Assembly: GCA_021234155.1 (NCBI GenBank)
Contig: JAJEKV010000113.1
Span: forward strand, 2,028,325 to 2,092,324
DNA from: Isoetes taiwanensis
Lineage: Eukaryota > Streptophyta > Lycopodiopsida > Isoetales > Isoetaceae
DNA length: 64,000 nucleotides
Direction: 5' to 3'
How positions within the stretch are numbered: position 1 is the first letter of the stretch; each line of letters opens with the position of its first letter. This document shows, one piece after another, positions 1 to 11,925 of this stretch. A program made the position numbers and the translations under genes. The notes under the pieces were generated by a model. It saw only the letters and a list, made by a program, of their open reading frames with translations. It searched no databases and was not told the DNA's origin.

Positions 1-68
1 CAAGGCATGTCTTGGACTGTTTTTATTTGCAAATTTCTTTATTGAGAGCTAACTTAATAACCTTGCAG

Positions 69-2135
69 ACTGTTGCAACTGCTATTTCTTTAGGCGTAAT
101 TCTTCATGCCGTTGCACATCTCAGCTGTGATTTTCCCAGAATAGCAAATGCAAGTCATGATAAGTTTATGCAGACAATTGGAAATCATTTCCATGGTGTC
201 CAGCCTTCGTATTTGCAGATCCTAAGAACTATTGAGGGAGGAACAGGCTTAGCAATGGTGCTGCTGATGGCACTTGCCTTTGTGTTTGCAACTCATTGGT
301 GGAGAAAAGGAAAGCTGAACTTTTGTTGGCCCTTCAACGGATTAACAGGGTTCAATGCTTTTTGGTACTCCCACCATTTATTCGTTATAGTATATGGACT
401 ACTCATAGTTCATTCAATGTTCCTTTTCCTCACCCAGAGTTGGTTAGAGAAGACGGTAAAATGATCTTACATCAGAGCCATTGTTTTTAGTCAATTGAGC
501 ATGAAACTTTAATTGTTTGCTAAAGCATGCAAAGAACTATTTCAGACATGGATGTACATTACAATACCATTTCTACTTTACCTTGGAGAGCGGATGTTGC
601 GATTGATAAGGGCCTGCACATATGATGTCAAAATAGTGAAGGTGATAGCTGTTGCTTCTCTTAGTCTGTATCATTTTCTGCTTCTCATTTTGGGCATTTT
701 CTCCAATAACATAGGTAGAAAAGCATTGTGGGAACGTCTTGGCATTGGAATTTACTAAGCCATGTCGGTTTAGTTATCATAGTGGGATGTATCTCTTTCT
801 TCAATGTCCTTCTATATCACCATTTGAATGGTAGGAAAATAATTTCTCCTCTATGGATGTTTAATGGCGCTAACGTTAAGTTCTTGTCTGATACTATATA
901 CAGGCATCCTTTTTCTATCACCTCAGCACCTGGAGATGAGAATCTCATGATTCATGTCCGTGCTTCGGGTGACTGGACACAGGAGTTGATAAAGGCCTTT
1001 ACTGAGGTTGGTAGAGATAAAATTTAATGTGTTGCTAGATATTTCACATCTGCACAAAATATCCAAGGTGAATGCCAATTTGGCAGGCCATTGAAGATCC
1101 AACCAAAAAAGATCTGGAACAAGATGTCATCAGGTAATTGACTCAAGGTATGCCATGTTGGCTCAGCATTATCTATAATATTTTAGATTCTTCACTAATT
1201 TATACCATGTCTGTTTGTATTGCAGATATCCAAAGCTGTTAATAGACGGGCCTTATGGAGCTGCAGCACATGACTTCAGTAAATATGATATCCTTCTGCT
1301 TATTGGGCTTGGAATTGGTGCAACGCCTTTTATTAGCATCTTGAAAGACATGGTCAATCCTACCGGCCTTTTTAAACACAGCTTGAGGCCCCTTTATGGG
1401 TTGAGTTGTAAATGTGACATGTCTTTTATTTGCTGTTCTGATCTGTTATACATATTGCAACTTTCAGACAATTTGTGCCACTACACCAAGCACGGGACTC
1501 AACAAACACCAAGTCCGTTTCCCTACAAATGCTTATTTTTACTGGGTTACAAGGGAACAGGGATCATTTGATTGGTTCAAAGGAGTTATGAACGAAATCG
1601 CAAAAGCAGACCAGAAAGTAGTACCATACTTGATAGAAGCACAAATATTGAATATAGATTACGAGGAGTTAATTCCCAAACTCTCATGCAGGCCATTATT
1701 GAGATGCACAACTACTTAACTAGTGTGCATGAAGAAGGAGATATACGTTCGATCTTGATTTCTTTGATACAAACACTTTACCATGCGAAGAATGGTGTAG
1801 ATATTGTTTCTGGGACCAAGGTAACCCCTTTTCTATATGAACCTGACTGTAACATGCTAAGGAATGACATAATAGTCTGCAGGTCAGGACCCACTTTGCA
1901 AGACCCAACTGGAACAAAGTATTTTCTAAACTAGCTGAAAATCACCCCCAATCAAAAATAGGTAAAGTTTCAAGTTGTTTTCTAGCCCGATGACGTTGCG
2001 AATTGATCCTTGAAATTCGTAGGGGTTTACTATTGTGGACCACCTTCTTTATACAAAGAACTGAGTGCCTTATGCTGGAGATATACAGATCAGACAAAGA
2101 CAAGGTTTATATTCCACAAGGGGAGCTTCAAGTAG
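69..2135 (+). CDS. RBOH: Respiratory burst NADPH oxidase, 3' exons (partial, one exon not found)
   Basis: RBOH proteins are plasma-membrane flavocytochromes that pass electrons from cytosolic NADPH through FAD and two haems to extracellular oxygen, making superoxide. Exons read from splice sites and frame: 69-455, 546-641, 904-1006, 1087-1133, 1226-about 1352, 1468-1617, 1692-1820, 1883-1961, 2023-2135 (TAG). Visible parts: haem-ligand helices ([27 protein letters not shown]), FAD-contact motif [16 protein letters not shown]-site motifs LLIDGPYGA and [15 protein letters not shown], then [29 protein letters not shown] and YYCGPP. The N-terminal EF-hand exons lie before the window. The exon for the YPGNVL...SGQY block, expected between 641 and 904, is not in any frame there, and exon phases 0 and 2 on either side do not fit each other. 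The C-terminus ends in Phe-Lys rather than the usual final Phe. The family call is firm; functionality is doubtful. Confidence 0.9.
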
Positions 2136-2654
2136 GTACTGAATACTTAACTACAAACATTCCAATACATAAAAGAAAGGTCCTTTTTTTCAATCCTCCT
2201 CCTAGGAGCTGCTTCATCAGCACTTTAATTCTCACAACGACTGAAGTCTCCAAAACCGTAGTTTATTGTAGGAAAAGACTTTCCTTATGACTAGTGCTTT
2301 CCTTATGCTGATCTTAATGCAATTGGAAAAAATGTAAATCAATTTGTGTGGATCTCATACACATTAACAATCACAATTGGACCGCTGCAAATTGGCTCAA
2401 CATGCCTTCTTATAATAATGTTTATTGCGAGGAAAATTTGACATTGTTAAGCTAATTTTTCTGACCCATAATTCTAGGGTCGAATCATATTAATGGTGAA
2501 AAAACTCTAATCTATCGACAAGTGACTTACATTTTTGTTGAAAAGATAGCAAAAGGAAGAGCGGTGAGATAATACATTACATTACACCAATTTCTAGATA
2601 ACATTAAACTAGGGGATGGCATGATTGGTTATTATATAGAATGTGAGTCATAAA
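2136..2654. other. RBOH downstream region, no gene seen
   Basis: AT-rich sequence that would hold the RBOH 3' UTR. No convincing coding frame, RNA gene or repeat was recognised. Confidence 0.4.
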
Positions 2655-2990
2655 CTACCATTGTCTTGGCCAGAAATATCATATGGTATGGCTGGAAATA
2701 CCATTATCTTGCTGGAAAACCATAATATAACAAGATATACAGTTGCATGGCCAGATATACCACTGAATGGCAAGATGTACCAGTGTTCTGGCTAGATAAA
2801 TACCATACTATGGCTGGCAATGCTATTGTCTTGCCCATTGTCTTGCCCAGAAATACTATAGTATACTATAGTTTGCCAGATATGCCATTGTACATACCAC
2901 TGTTTCGGCCAGATTTACCACTGGCCACATATACCACTGTATGGTCGGCCACATATATCATTATTTGGCTAGAAATACCAGGAAGGTTAG
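2655..2990. repeat. Degenerate minisatellite, roughly 20-24 bp unit
   Basis: The phrase 'ATACCACTGTATGGCCAGAT' and close variants recur about fifteen times with small changes in length and sequence (for example around 2750, 2880, 2910 and 2935). The 108-residue frame across it merely translates the repeat and is not taken as a gene. Confidence 0.75.
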
Positions 2991-4957
2991 AAAAAATCCA
3001 TGCGAGTAAAAACAACAAAATTGTGTGTAAGAACGGCAGAATCGCAGGTAAAACACAGCAGAATTGCAGGTGAAACGCATAAAAACAGAGAAGAAACTTT
3101 TGCGCCCACAATTTCGATCAACATTCTTTAAAAGAAATGTCGCCATGTGGCGCATCGTGGTTGGCTTCGTGGCATGGGTTTCTTCTAATTTGCCCTTACG
3201 TATCTTTATCTCTATCAATGGACGATTAAAAAATCATTCTCATTCTCATTCTCATTCTATCTTTTTAGACGTATATAATATATGACAACATATTATGATA
3301 GAAATGTGTTTTTAGAATATTCTTAATTGATGCTTTCTCCAAAAATAACACGTAGGTTTCTAAGGAAAAAGTAGGGCCTTTTTTTTGAAAGGGTATAAAA
3401 AAGGTCATTCTAGTGGTTGTGGGGTCGCCACCTATTTGAAGAAATATGAATGATATGAATTTTGACAAGTTAGACAAGTGTCAGACATTAAACGATTCAA
3501 AGATTGCTTGCTAGAAATTTGTCACCTCATCATTTTTATCAACAATTTTATTTGAAAAAGGTATATACGTGTATGAAATATGTGCACTAGAATTAATGAG
3601 GAAAGGAGTGAGGTGGCATTGCATTTATCACAACATATATAATTGAGTTTGTAATTTTCCATTTTTGTTCCCGAGTAATTTTTCTGCGCCGCATTTTAGA
3701 CTTTCATTTTGTTGCCAGGTTGTAACCGAAACCTCTCGCTCTTCGCCACTGCTTGCCAAAAAATAAGTGAAGCCCTCAAGTATTCTTTCGTTGGTTCGCG
3801 CAGAGGGCAGCAAATCAGAGGCATTCCGTGACATTCCTTCTGCAATCTGGTGCCCAGCAACCGCGGCCATGTTGTAGTTTTGTGATCCAGTTCTCTGAAG
3901 CGTATGGCAGCCGTTTGATTCATGCGAGAAGACGCAGCCCGCAGCGCCCCAACCAAACGTCTGGAAACAAACTCATATCGATTTCTTTGTTTTGCCACCC
4001 AAAAACGGGCTCAACACCCCCCGCAAACCTATACCTGCCTCAAAAGTTTTGCAGCGGGCACGCAACAAACCTCCAGGATTCAGAAAACGGAGAAATATAT
4101 AGAGATTCAGAAACCCAATCTGGCAGGAAGGAGGAAAATGCACGGAAACAGTGAATCGGAAGCAAGGGCAGGAGGCAGGATCCAAGGACGGATTAACAGT
4201 ACCATGAAGAAATGATGAAGAATCTAGGAAGATAGGCTGTTGCTTGAATGGGCAGGAGCTACGAGGACTAGTGCGATAGCAAGAGGGACCAAATCAAGAA
4301 TCTGAGACCGAAATTTAAAATTTTTTTCCTTCAAGTACATTCCAAGCAATTGATTGCAGCTTTAAAGGCATACCCCGCAGCACCAATTTCTTGGCCACTG
4401 CCCCAAACCTACGGATGAAGATAATAAAACAATAAATATCTCTAGACAATTCGTATCCTTTGCTTCCTTTCTTATTAGAGTTGGGGTTATTAGAGTTGGG
4501 GTTAAGTTACAATCAATGGGTCCTTATGCCAAGCTTCAATCATGTCTTCTCAGGAATCCATTTCATGGGGAAGTAATGAATTAATGAATTGTCTAAGATT
4601 TATCGTTCTTTACCGTTTACTACTCTTCATGGAACCTCTCAAACCTCCTAATGTTGAGTGTATGTTTTGGGACCGGGCCACAAAAAAGGAAAAAAAAAGT
4701 GATACACCCCAACATCTACAACCTTCTTTACAGAATTGATAGCATAGAAGAAGCAACTCAAATAGATACAACCGACTTTTTACACTAAGAAAATAGAGAA
4801 TGTTCACATACGCATGGGCCAACAAGGATAAATTTTTCATGATATATACCCTATACGTTTTCTTGTGCCTCTGAATTAAATAAACTATATCTCCTTAAAA
4901 AGGTGCATCACTACAAGGGACATACCATAAATTTCAGATATATAACTTACCTGCTTC
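2991..4957. other. Intergenic, no supported gene
   Basis: Contains four perfect CATTCT hexamers at 3235-3258. From about 3650 to 4200 the DNA is richer in G+C and open in several frames on both strands, but none shows a recognisable domain. A stretch of about 54 bp at 4858-4911 is an extra copy of the first bases of the direct repeat that starts at 4958. Confidence 0.45.
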
Positions 4958-5039
4958 TTTCTTGTGCCTCGAATTAAATAACCATATCTCCTAAAAGGTG
5001 CATCAGTTCAAGGCGGGACCTATGTCCTTGGATTCCTCT

Positions 5040-5575
5040 CATCGAGAGCTTTCTAAGGAATGGTAATTTGCTATCATTTTGTCACCATTGGAGCTAATGT
5101 GATCAAAATGGAGAATCCTTGTGGAATCTTAAGGAACATATTGACTCTTCATAGAATCTTTGGGAATGTTGAGAGAATTTAAGGGAATTTTTGTAGAATC
5201 TCAAGGACTATGAGGAATATTATGAGAATCTGCGGAATCTTTTAAGAGAATCTTTGGAGAATCCTTATAGAATCTTAGAAATCTCTCAAGTAAAAATTCC
5301 TTGGGGACCCAGGAGAACCTTTATAGAAACTCGGGAGAATCAAGAGGAATCTCAAGAGCCCTCGGGGCTCTGAGAGCCTTAGAGAATCTAAAGGAATCTT
5401 TATGAAATCTTAAAGAATCTAGAGAAATCTTAAGAGAACCTGAGGAAATTTTCATAGAATTTTGGAGAACATAAAGGAATCATATGAGAATCTTGGAGAA
5501 TCCTTATAGAATCTTGTGAGAACCTAATCTAAATCTTCTATAGAATTTAAGGGAATCTTTATCACGCTCTGATGC
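5040..5575. repeat. AGAATCTT-rich degenerate array (second copy about 12015-12530)
   Basis: Short phrases such as GAATCTTAAGG, GAGAATCTTGG and TCATAGAATTT recur every 10-30 bp throughout. The same array recurs in the right arm. Reverse-complement arrays (AAGATTCT) lie beside (TA)n tracts at about 31480-31790 and 47520-48030. Confidence 0.7.
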
Positions 5576-6241
5576 TTGTCGTTTCTTTAAGATCATGAAC
5601 CACCCAAACCAGCTTGCCTTGTAGCACATGCCACTACTACTTATCTCAGATCACAATCGACATGTGGCTTTTAAAACTTTTGGACATCTTCATATTCTTC
5701 CTCATTCCTACAAGATTCAAAACGTAATTCCAACCAAAGTAGTTTTGCCGTAAAATATATAATTTGTATTAGGTAGGGTAAGGGGCACTTTAGGTGTCTC
5801 AGATTTTTTATGGAAAAAATTATGATTTAAATTGGACACGCAGGAGCATAAGAAGTTTGGAAGGAGGTAATCTTTTCTCGAAGTTTCAGCATGTAGCTAA
5901 GATATTCTAGAACAATGGGCTTAAAGTTCGGCCCACCTCTCAGAAGTTTCCAAACCTATTCTTCTACATATATAAACGACAAACATCGGCCGCCGCATCA
6001 AATTGCGCAGCTTTAGGCCCTCGAGGCTCCAAGGTGATCAAAGGTATGGAAGTTATGTATGCATCCATGTTAGATTGTAGGGCAGAAACGCATAAAAAAA
6101 CTAAGAGGAGTTCTGGAATTTTGACTAGATCTTCAATTTTGGCGGGGTTCGAGTGCCATAGGACGGATTTGAGGCTGTAAAACGAAAAGACCACGAAGAG
6201 CTTTGATGCTCCTTAACAAGCAAAGGGCAGCCGATTCTTTT

Positions 6242-6511
6242 TTAAGGATAGAGTGAAATCCAGGATCGGTTTTTGTTCTCATGGATGCTTTGATATTTGC
6301 CGCTTTTGTTTTCTGTCCAAGAAATTATTGTATGATTCTTCAATTGGTATTTGTTTACATTAGATCTATCTAATACCAGAAAGACACCATGAAACGATTT
6401 TCCCAATAGTGGCGCCGCAGAATCCTGAATTGTACAACTTTGCTTCTCCTTGCTATGGATCCATTTCCAATGCCTATTTGGAAACAGTGGGCTAGAGTAT
6501 GCTATATTCAT
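6242..6511 (-). pseudogene. Conserved minus-strand open frame in left arm A
   Basis: An 89-codon frame whose middle part (HGVFLVLDRSNVNKYQ and following residues) is identical in the right-arm copy at 13131-13475, although the DNA around it has diverged. I do not recognise the protein. The opposite strand is also open here (6440-6808), so the coding strand is uncertain. The left copy is shorter at its C-terminal end. It may be a remnant of an element-encoded protein. Confidence 0.3.
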
Positions 6512-7136
6512 TTGCGATTCTCTGGATTAGAACGGGATGCTCTAGAAGTTTTCTCCTCTTTTCGCAAAGCAGCTCTGATAGCTATTAGACAATATTTGTG
6601 GCTTTTCCTTATTCATATCTCCAACACTGCAAATTTTGGCAAGCATCTTCCCAACTCTTCTAAAGAACACAATATGGTTCCCAGACCCTTCAAAATTATG
6701 AATTGTTATGTTTGCAGGAAAACCAAAGATATAAATAAATCCGTGACCGCGGTCCATATAGGTGCTTATGGATATAAAGCTTTCATGCATCATTTGGAAT
6801 TAATTTGATCACCTCGAGCCAGCTAGGCATCTCCAAATAAGTATAGGACTTGTCTAAACTTCTCGACATATCATCACTATCACTATATATATAGTTTACA
6901 TTAGGCTCACAAGTGTTTGCTTAATAATAATAATTTATGACCGCTATCGAAAAGCCCAGATTGCCTGGTGGATCGGCTATTGGGGCGCATCTGTCGTGAT
7001 GAGGTGGACGATCTTACGGTCCACATTGATTTCGATCTTGACGCCACGTGGCGCGATCTCGGCCATTGATCGGAATTAAGATCCTATCCACATTGCCTCG
7101 AACTTTGAGGAGAGGCTTTTAAAAGGTTTTATATTA

Positions 7137-7206
7137 CAGGATTTGAAACTTAATCATTGCCTCCTGAAAAAACCCCCATTCTAACCACTACCTTGACCAA
7201 GCATTA
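7137..7206 (-). repeat. tRNA-derived (SINE-head-like) segment, degraded copy
   Basis: Read on the minus strand, this is a damaged version of the better preserved copy at 14091-14155. The A-box region is interrupted and the B-box is altered. It lies inside the left arm of composite A. Confidence 0.4.
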
Positions 7207-7430
7207 CTCTACAAAAATAAAAAATGTTTTATATATAGTTAAGGGTATTCAAACCCTAATGTTTCTAGAATGTTTAAGATTGTTCTAGAATTTAGGGCAT
7301 GCATAGATGCAAAAAAGAGTCTCCTTTACTAATATATAAGGAGGCTATCCACATGAGTATAGGCATTCTGGTTCTTGGCTAGAAAGTTTTAAATGCTCTA
7401 GAAAGTTCTAGGATTTTTAAAAAAATTATA

Positions 7431-7488
7431 GAATGTTCTAGAAAGTTCGGAGGTGTTTTAGAATATTATAGAATATTCAAGAACATTC
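7431..7488. promoter_or_regulatory. Two perfect four-unit heat-shock-element-like blocks
   Basis: 7431-7448 reads GAATGTTCTAGAAAGTTC and 7471-7488 reads GAATATTCAAGAACATTC. Each has four alternating GAA/TTC units at exact 5-nt spacing, the binding pattern of heat-shock transcription factors. They end the left arm of composite A and recur in the right arm at 14382-14399 and 14422-14439. A TATA-like TATATAAGG lies about 100 bp upstream. Function is inferred from the motif only. Confidence 0.5.
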
Positions 7489-7514
7489 TCGATGGATCTA
7501 GATGATGAACATTC

Positions 7515-9508
7515 ATGATGGTACATGTCAAGGTAGTGTCCATAGGCATATCTGAGTACATACATCTATCACTTCCTGAAGAGACGATCCCAGCGGCCGC
7601 ACTGAAGCCGTGCTTAACATCACATGCAGCGGTTGGTTGGGTTGGATCAAATGTGCACGGTTGTGGTCATATGCCGATCTAATTTTAGCTGGCTTTCCTT
7701 GGACCTCATTCCCTACCGCCTCCCAATTGCAACATTGACAAAGCATGTCCTAACAAGTACAACCCCAAACCATCTCGCCTTCGTTTACCCCGCCAGGAAG
7801 GTGCTCCTGTGCCAAGTGAAGCTATAAGTTTGCTCTTTTTCATGGGCAGATGGGTACAAGGTAGGTCTGAGGGCCCCGCTTGAGCATGGGATTTATCTGG
7901 TGATGGTAATATACTTCCTTGACCTGTTGAAAGGCACTGGCATCCCAAAGCTTGTTGAACAAGTGTCAAGGTACTACCTCTAGTTACGATCCTCTCCTAT
8001 TGCACATGTGCTTCGGTGCATCTAATGCATGCATATCACTAATAGACCTTTGATAAAAGAAGATGAAGTTATAATTGGAGTATGGTTTTTTTTCGTCTTT
8101 TTCTATAAATCTAGCTCTTCGTACTTGTATATTCGAGACGATAGAATAGAAAAGGACATATGTTGAGAGTTTAAGAAGAGTCCAGTGTTGGATAAACTTC
8201 ATATGTAGAGCAACATGTCATTGCAAGGTAATTGAGCCCTAAATAATGTCTTCTTTTTTGCAATATGTCCACTAGTAGCTTGAATTATACCTTTATCCTT
8301 TTGTTTACAAGGATCAGCTACTTTTTTCCACAACAAAATGCCTCACAACACATTGTGACAGAGATGTCCATTGTCCCCTACACTATATGGATTGTATAGT
8401 GATCAACTGGAGGAATGGCTTGCTTTGCATAGAGAAGGAGGGGCTCAATTGCCGACATACGCAGATGATGTGGACCTCGCGAATAATATGTTTCGTTGGA
8501 TCGGATCTCACGTCCAAGCCAACTCGCAACTGAACCTACCATAGGTGTGGTCAGGACCTCTAGAACATTTAGGGTGATCAATCCAGGGTAGAAATAGTGA
8601 GACAGAAATGCATTCAAGCAAATTGATATACTTGATCTTCTGCAGTCAGCCAGTAGTCAAAATAGACCAATAAGATAAGAAGAATGGAAGAAGCAAGGTT
8701 CTATGCTTAAGTCTCAATTGCAACGCCTCTGATCCCGACTTTAGATCGATTGCTCATTTTCTAGAAGGCCACAACAAGAGGTCAGCTACTGCAAAGTCCT
8801 TAATAAGATCAACTCCACCTAAATCTTGCAAAGCCATTGCATTACGACTGCTTCCTATATATATGATTATCCGACTGCATCAAGGAGCTTGTATACATGC
8901 TTCTTCGAAATAAAAGAGAGAAAGACTAAGGCAGTAAAAACATATGGTTTCCACAAATTTTTGGTCCCTCCAAAACTTATCTATCCGAGGTAAGTCCGAC
9001 CAATTGAAAAAAATGATAAAATTTATTATTTGAAGATATTGGAGGCAAAGGAACGCTATCCCCATCAATTATTTGGGTAGATTCGGAGTCTCTATGAGGA
9101 AATGTGGTAGGGGATCTTCCTTGGGAAAAGAGAGTCTATCTAAATAAGACATGTGGCTACTAAACAAGGATAGGTTCAATACGCATGTATTTTATACGGT
9201 AATACGTGCGTGATGACCTGTATGATACGCATATATTTGCCAGATAAAACGTAAAAAATAGCCACAAAAAATAATTCCCAAGATCTGGAAGATTTTTAAG
9301 TGCGACGTGGTAACTTCTATTTTATGCGTGACGCTGAACTTTTGATAAGACGCCGTAATCCTTTTAAAAAGATGCCAGTATCATTTAAACCAAATTTTTA
9401 GGTAGGAATTCCCCTAGCACAACACTCTATTCTTTAGAAATATTGAAATGGTAAATTTTTTTGTTTTTCATATGAATTTTTTGTATTCTAAGTTCAAAGA
9501 AATGTGTA
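7515..9508. other. Composite A spacer, first part, no supported gene
   Basis: Short frames are open on both strands (for example 7706-7969 minus and 8378-8617 minus), but none has a recognisable domain or a partner copy elsewhere. No RNA gene was recognised. Confidence 0.4.
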
Positions 9509-11925
9509 ATGTCAAAGGAATTCAATGATTTCTCGGTCATGTCTATCATGGCAACTCATCTTGTCCCTGGGGATCTTAAGAGGTGCCCAGTAGTGGGGCA
9601 AGGCAATTTGAGGTTTATGGTTCTTGTTGAAAATGTGAAGGATGACATAAAAGGAACTCTTAGTCTATCTTCATGGTTAAAATCGTAAAAACTCAGAACA
9701 TTTCTATCTCCATGGCGTACCTCTATGGTGGAATTTCTTCTTTTGAAAGAATGTCAATTCCAGAACTTTGGAGATATTTCTTTTCAGATTTTGTTTGTGC
9801 TGGTCGAGGCCTGAAGAACTTGAAAACAAAAAATTCTATTTTATTTCAAGAAATCACAGTATATTTGCAGCTCAAATTTTTATTCCCTCATGGTAGTGTC
9901 AACAACTGAATTTGCTAAAGTGTACGCCGTAAGAAGAACACGCAGCTCAATGGAAACCTCATTCAAATGGGAATACATTCAATTATCTAACCAAAGGTAA
10001 TGATATAATTGGGTTTAAACTTTGCATTTTGTACAAAAGAACCACTTGTGAGAAGCTTTCAACACCAAATCAGCATATATTTCGTTGCCCTCCATAAGGG
10101 CCCATTGTGCACAACAAGAACTTATAATGCGGAAGGTATACCTTCTTGTATTTTGCTGAAGGCATCATGATCACGCATCCTAACTAGCCTTTTCTTTTCG
10201 TGATTTTGTTGAAGCGGGGCTACCACTTTACATTAAAAGTAAAGGAGTTTCCAAGGACGGTAGCGCTTTTATGCACGTAAGAGCCTGCCCAAGTTCATGG
10301 ATGCTGTAAATAAGGGCGTGATCTAAAACTCAAGTAGACGCATCATGGGGAACTACCCATTGCCATCCAAAGATTTTTTTCAACAAAACATTCTCATATA
10401 CCTCGTGTCCGCCTAACTTATGAATGAGATTTTGAGGGCAAAAGTTTTTGAAGGTGCAACTGATATAACATCGCCATGACATCAAGCGTAGGGCCTTAGA
10501 CCCTATCACCGATATTGATGCAATGCGCAGGTGCTTTCTATATGCCAACCGCTTGTTAGAAAAGAATACTCGTGAATACGGGAGGAGCTTGTGACACATT
10601 TTTGAGCTCAATGAACAGAGGTCGCCGATATATCGTATGGATTTTGGATTACATTAAGGCCAACTATAACAAGGATCATGTCCAAGGAAATCTTCTCAGT
10701 GTTTTTGGATGCTATTCTCGCTATATTGAAGCCGTGAGAAGCAAAAGAAATTGAAAGAAAAGAGGAACATCATGCAAGCAAATAATAAATCAGTATACCT
10801 CAGACGGGACAAAATTTTAAAATGCAATGGTTTTATCGACATTCGCAACTTTAACATCGTATGGGAAGTTAAGAAATATATCGACTGTTTCGACAAGATC
10901 AGTATGATAACCTAGCATGTATCACATCATCATGTTTCGGTGATCCGGCCCACTCACGCATTGCTTGTACAACCTAAGTCGTTCGGGGAGTTCTCATGTA
11001 TCCTGGGGGCTTAAGTGAAGAAATCGTGGCTGGGTTAGCAAGAAAATGATTAAGGAATTCCAACGATATGTCACCCATACTTCTATCAATAGAAGTGAGG
11101 CTGTGATTTTGCCTTTCAGGCAGCCCAAGTTGGAGCCACGCCTAACTTAGTCGCATCAATGCACCTAAAGGCACCTCTCCCAAAATATCTCGATTGGCTG
11201 TGTAAGGAGGAGGTGGACATGAAACCCAAAAAAAAGATATCAGAATATTGTGTAAGCCCAAGTTCACTTGGCAATCCGATGGAAGGGACTTTATCCTTAA
11301 AGTCAATCAAAACGCCATATATACCTATGTTAAAGAGTTGGTCTCCTCAAGACTCCATTGTGTTCGACTTCTTTCCTCAAATGGTGACAACTTCTACTGC
11401 GGGCTCGGATGCAAGGGAAACATAGCGCTGTTTTGGAGTATGACACTCTAATAAGTACAAAGCGGCATGTTTCTTAATATCTTCTTCGAGACATTAGGAG
11501 AAAAAAAATGCGCGCCCAGGCGCGAAAGAGGAAGAAGAAATTTCTAAGGACGATGAGCCTATCAATGCAGACTTGCCGAACATTAAAATAACTCAGGGGA
11601 CGGATTTTAGTAAAATGGAAGAGATCCTAGATAAGTTAGATGAGAAGGGGTTTAAATAGAGGCTACAGGAAACCCGAGCAAGCTCGAAGTACTTAACAAG
11701 AAATTTGAAAGTGCCTTGCCGCTGATAACTGGGATGCTCTCTAAACAAACTCCTACTTTTGAGTACTTGGGTACGTCTGATGCCATCAAAAAATCTGAAA
11801 ACCCAAAAACCAGGTATGGAAGGAAGCAATAAAACTTGTCACCGATACAGAGTTTTCTATGGCTTTGGAAGATGAATTGCTGGGTACAGAATGCTCAAAT
11901 CGTGCACAACACTTAACTGTGGCAA
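9509..11925 (+). pseudogene. Degenerate coding remnants of unknown protein(s), composite A spacer
   Basis: Several consecutive plus-strand pieces look like one or more coding regions broken by frameshifts. 9509-9688 starts at an ATG (MSKEFNDFSVMSIMATHLVP). It is followed in another frame by a piece containing YGGISSFERMSIPELWRYFF (to 9909). Further pieces are IKEFQRYVTHTSINRSEAV near 11045, FTWQSDGRDFILKVNQNAIY near 11260, an acidic lysine-rich piece (EEEISKDDEPINADLPNIK) near 11530, and LEVLNKKFESALPLITGML near 11680. No reverse-transcriptase motif was seen and I do not recognise the family. Flanking 2.5 kb direct repeats suggest a mobile-element interior. Part of the breakage may be consensus error. 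Confidence 0.4.

Larger units (their letters stand above)
4958..7514 (+). repeat. Composite A, left direct-repeat arm
   Basis: About 2.56 kb, matching 11932-14465 in the same orientation from 'TTTCTTGTGCCTCGAATT' to 'GATGATGAACATTC'. The copies are colinear and differ by scattered small indels and substitutions. In order the arm contains an AGAATCTT-rich array, a segment open on the minus strand, a tRNA-derived segment and HSE-like blocks. No primer-binding site follows it and no polypurine tract precedes the second arm, so an LTR identity is not supported. Confidence 0.85.

Noticed and set aside
2747-3073. 108-codon frame MARYTTEWQDVP...
   Set aside because: It is a translation of the minisatellite at 2655-2990.
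7137-7206. Functional tRNA gene
   Set aside because: Boxes are damaged and no cloverleaf with an acceptor stem can be drawn.
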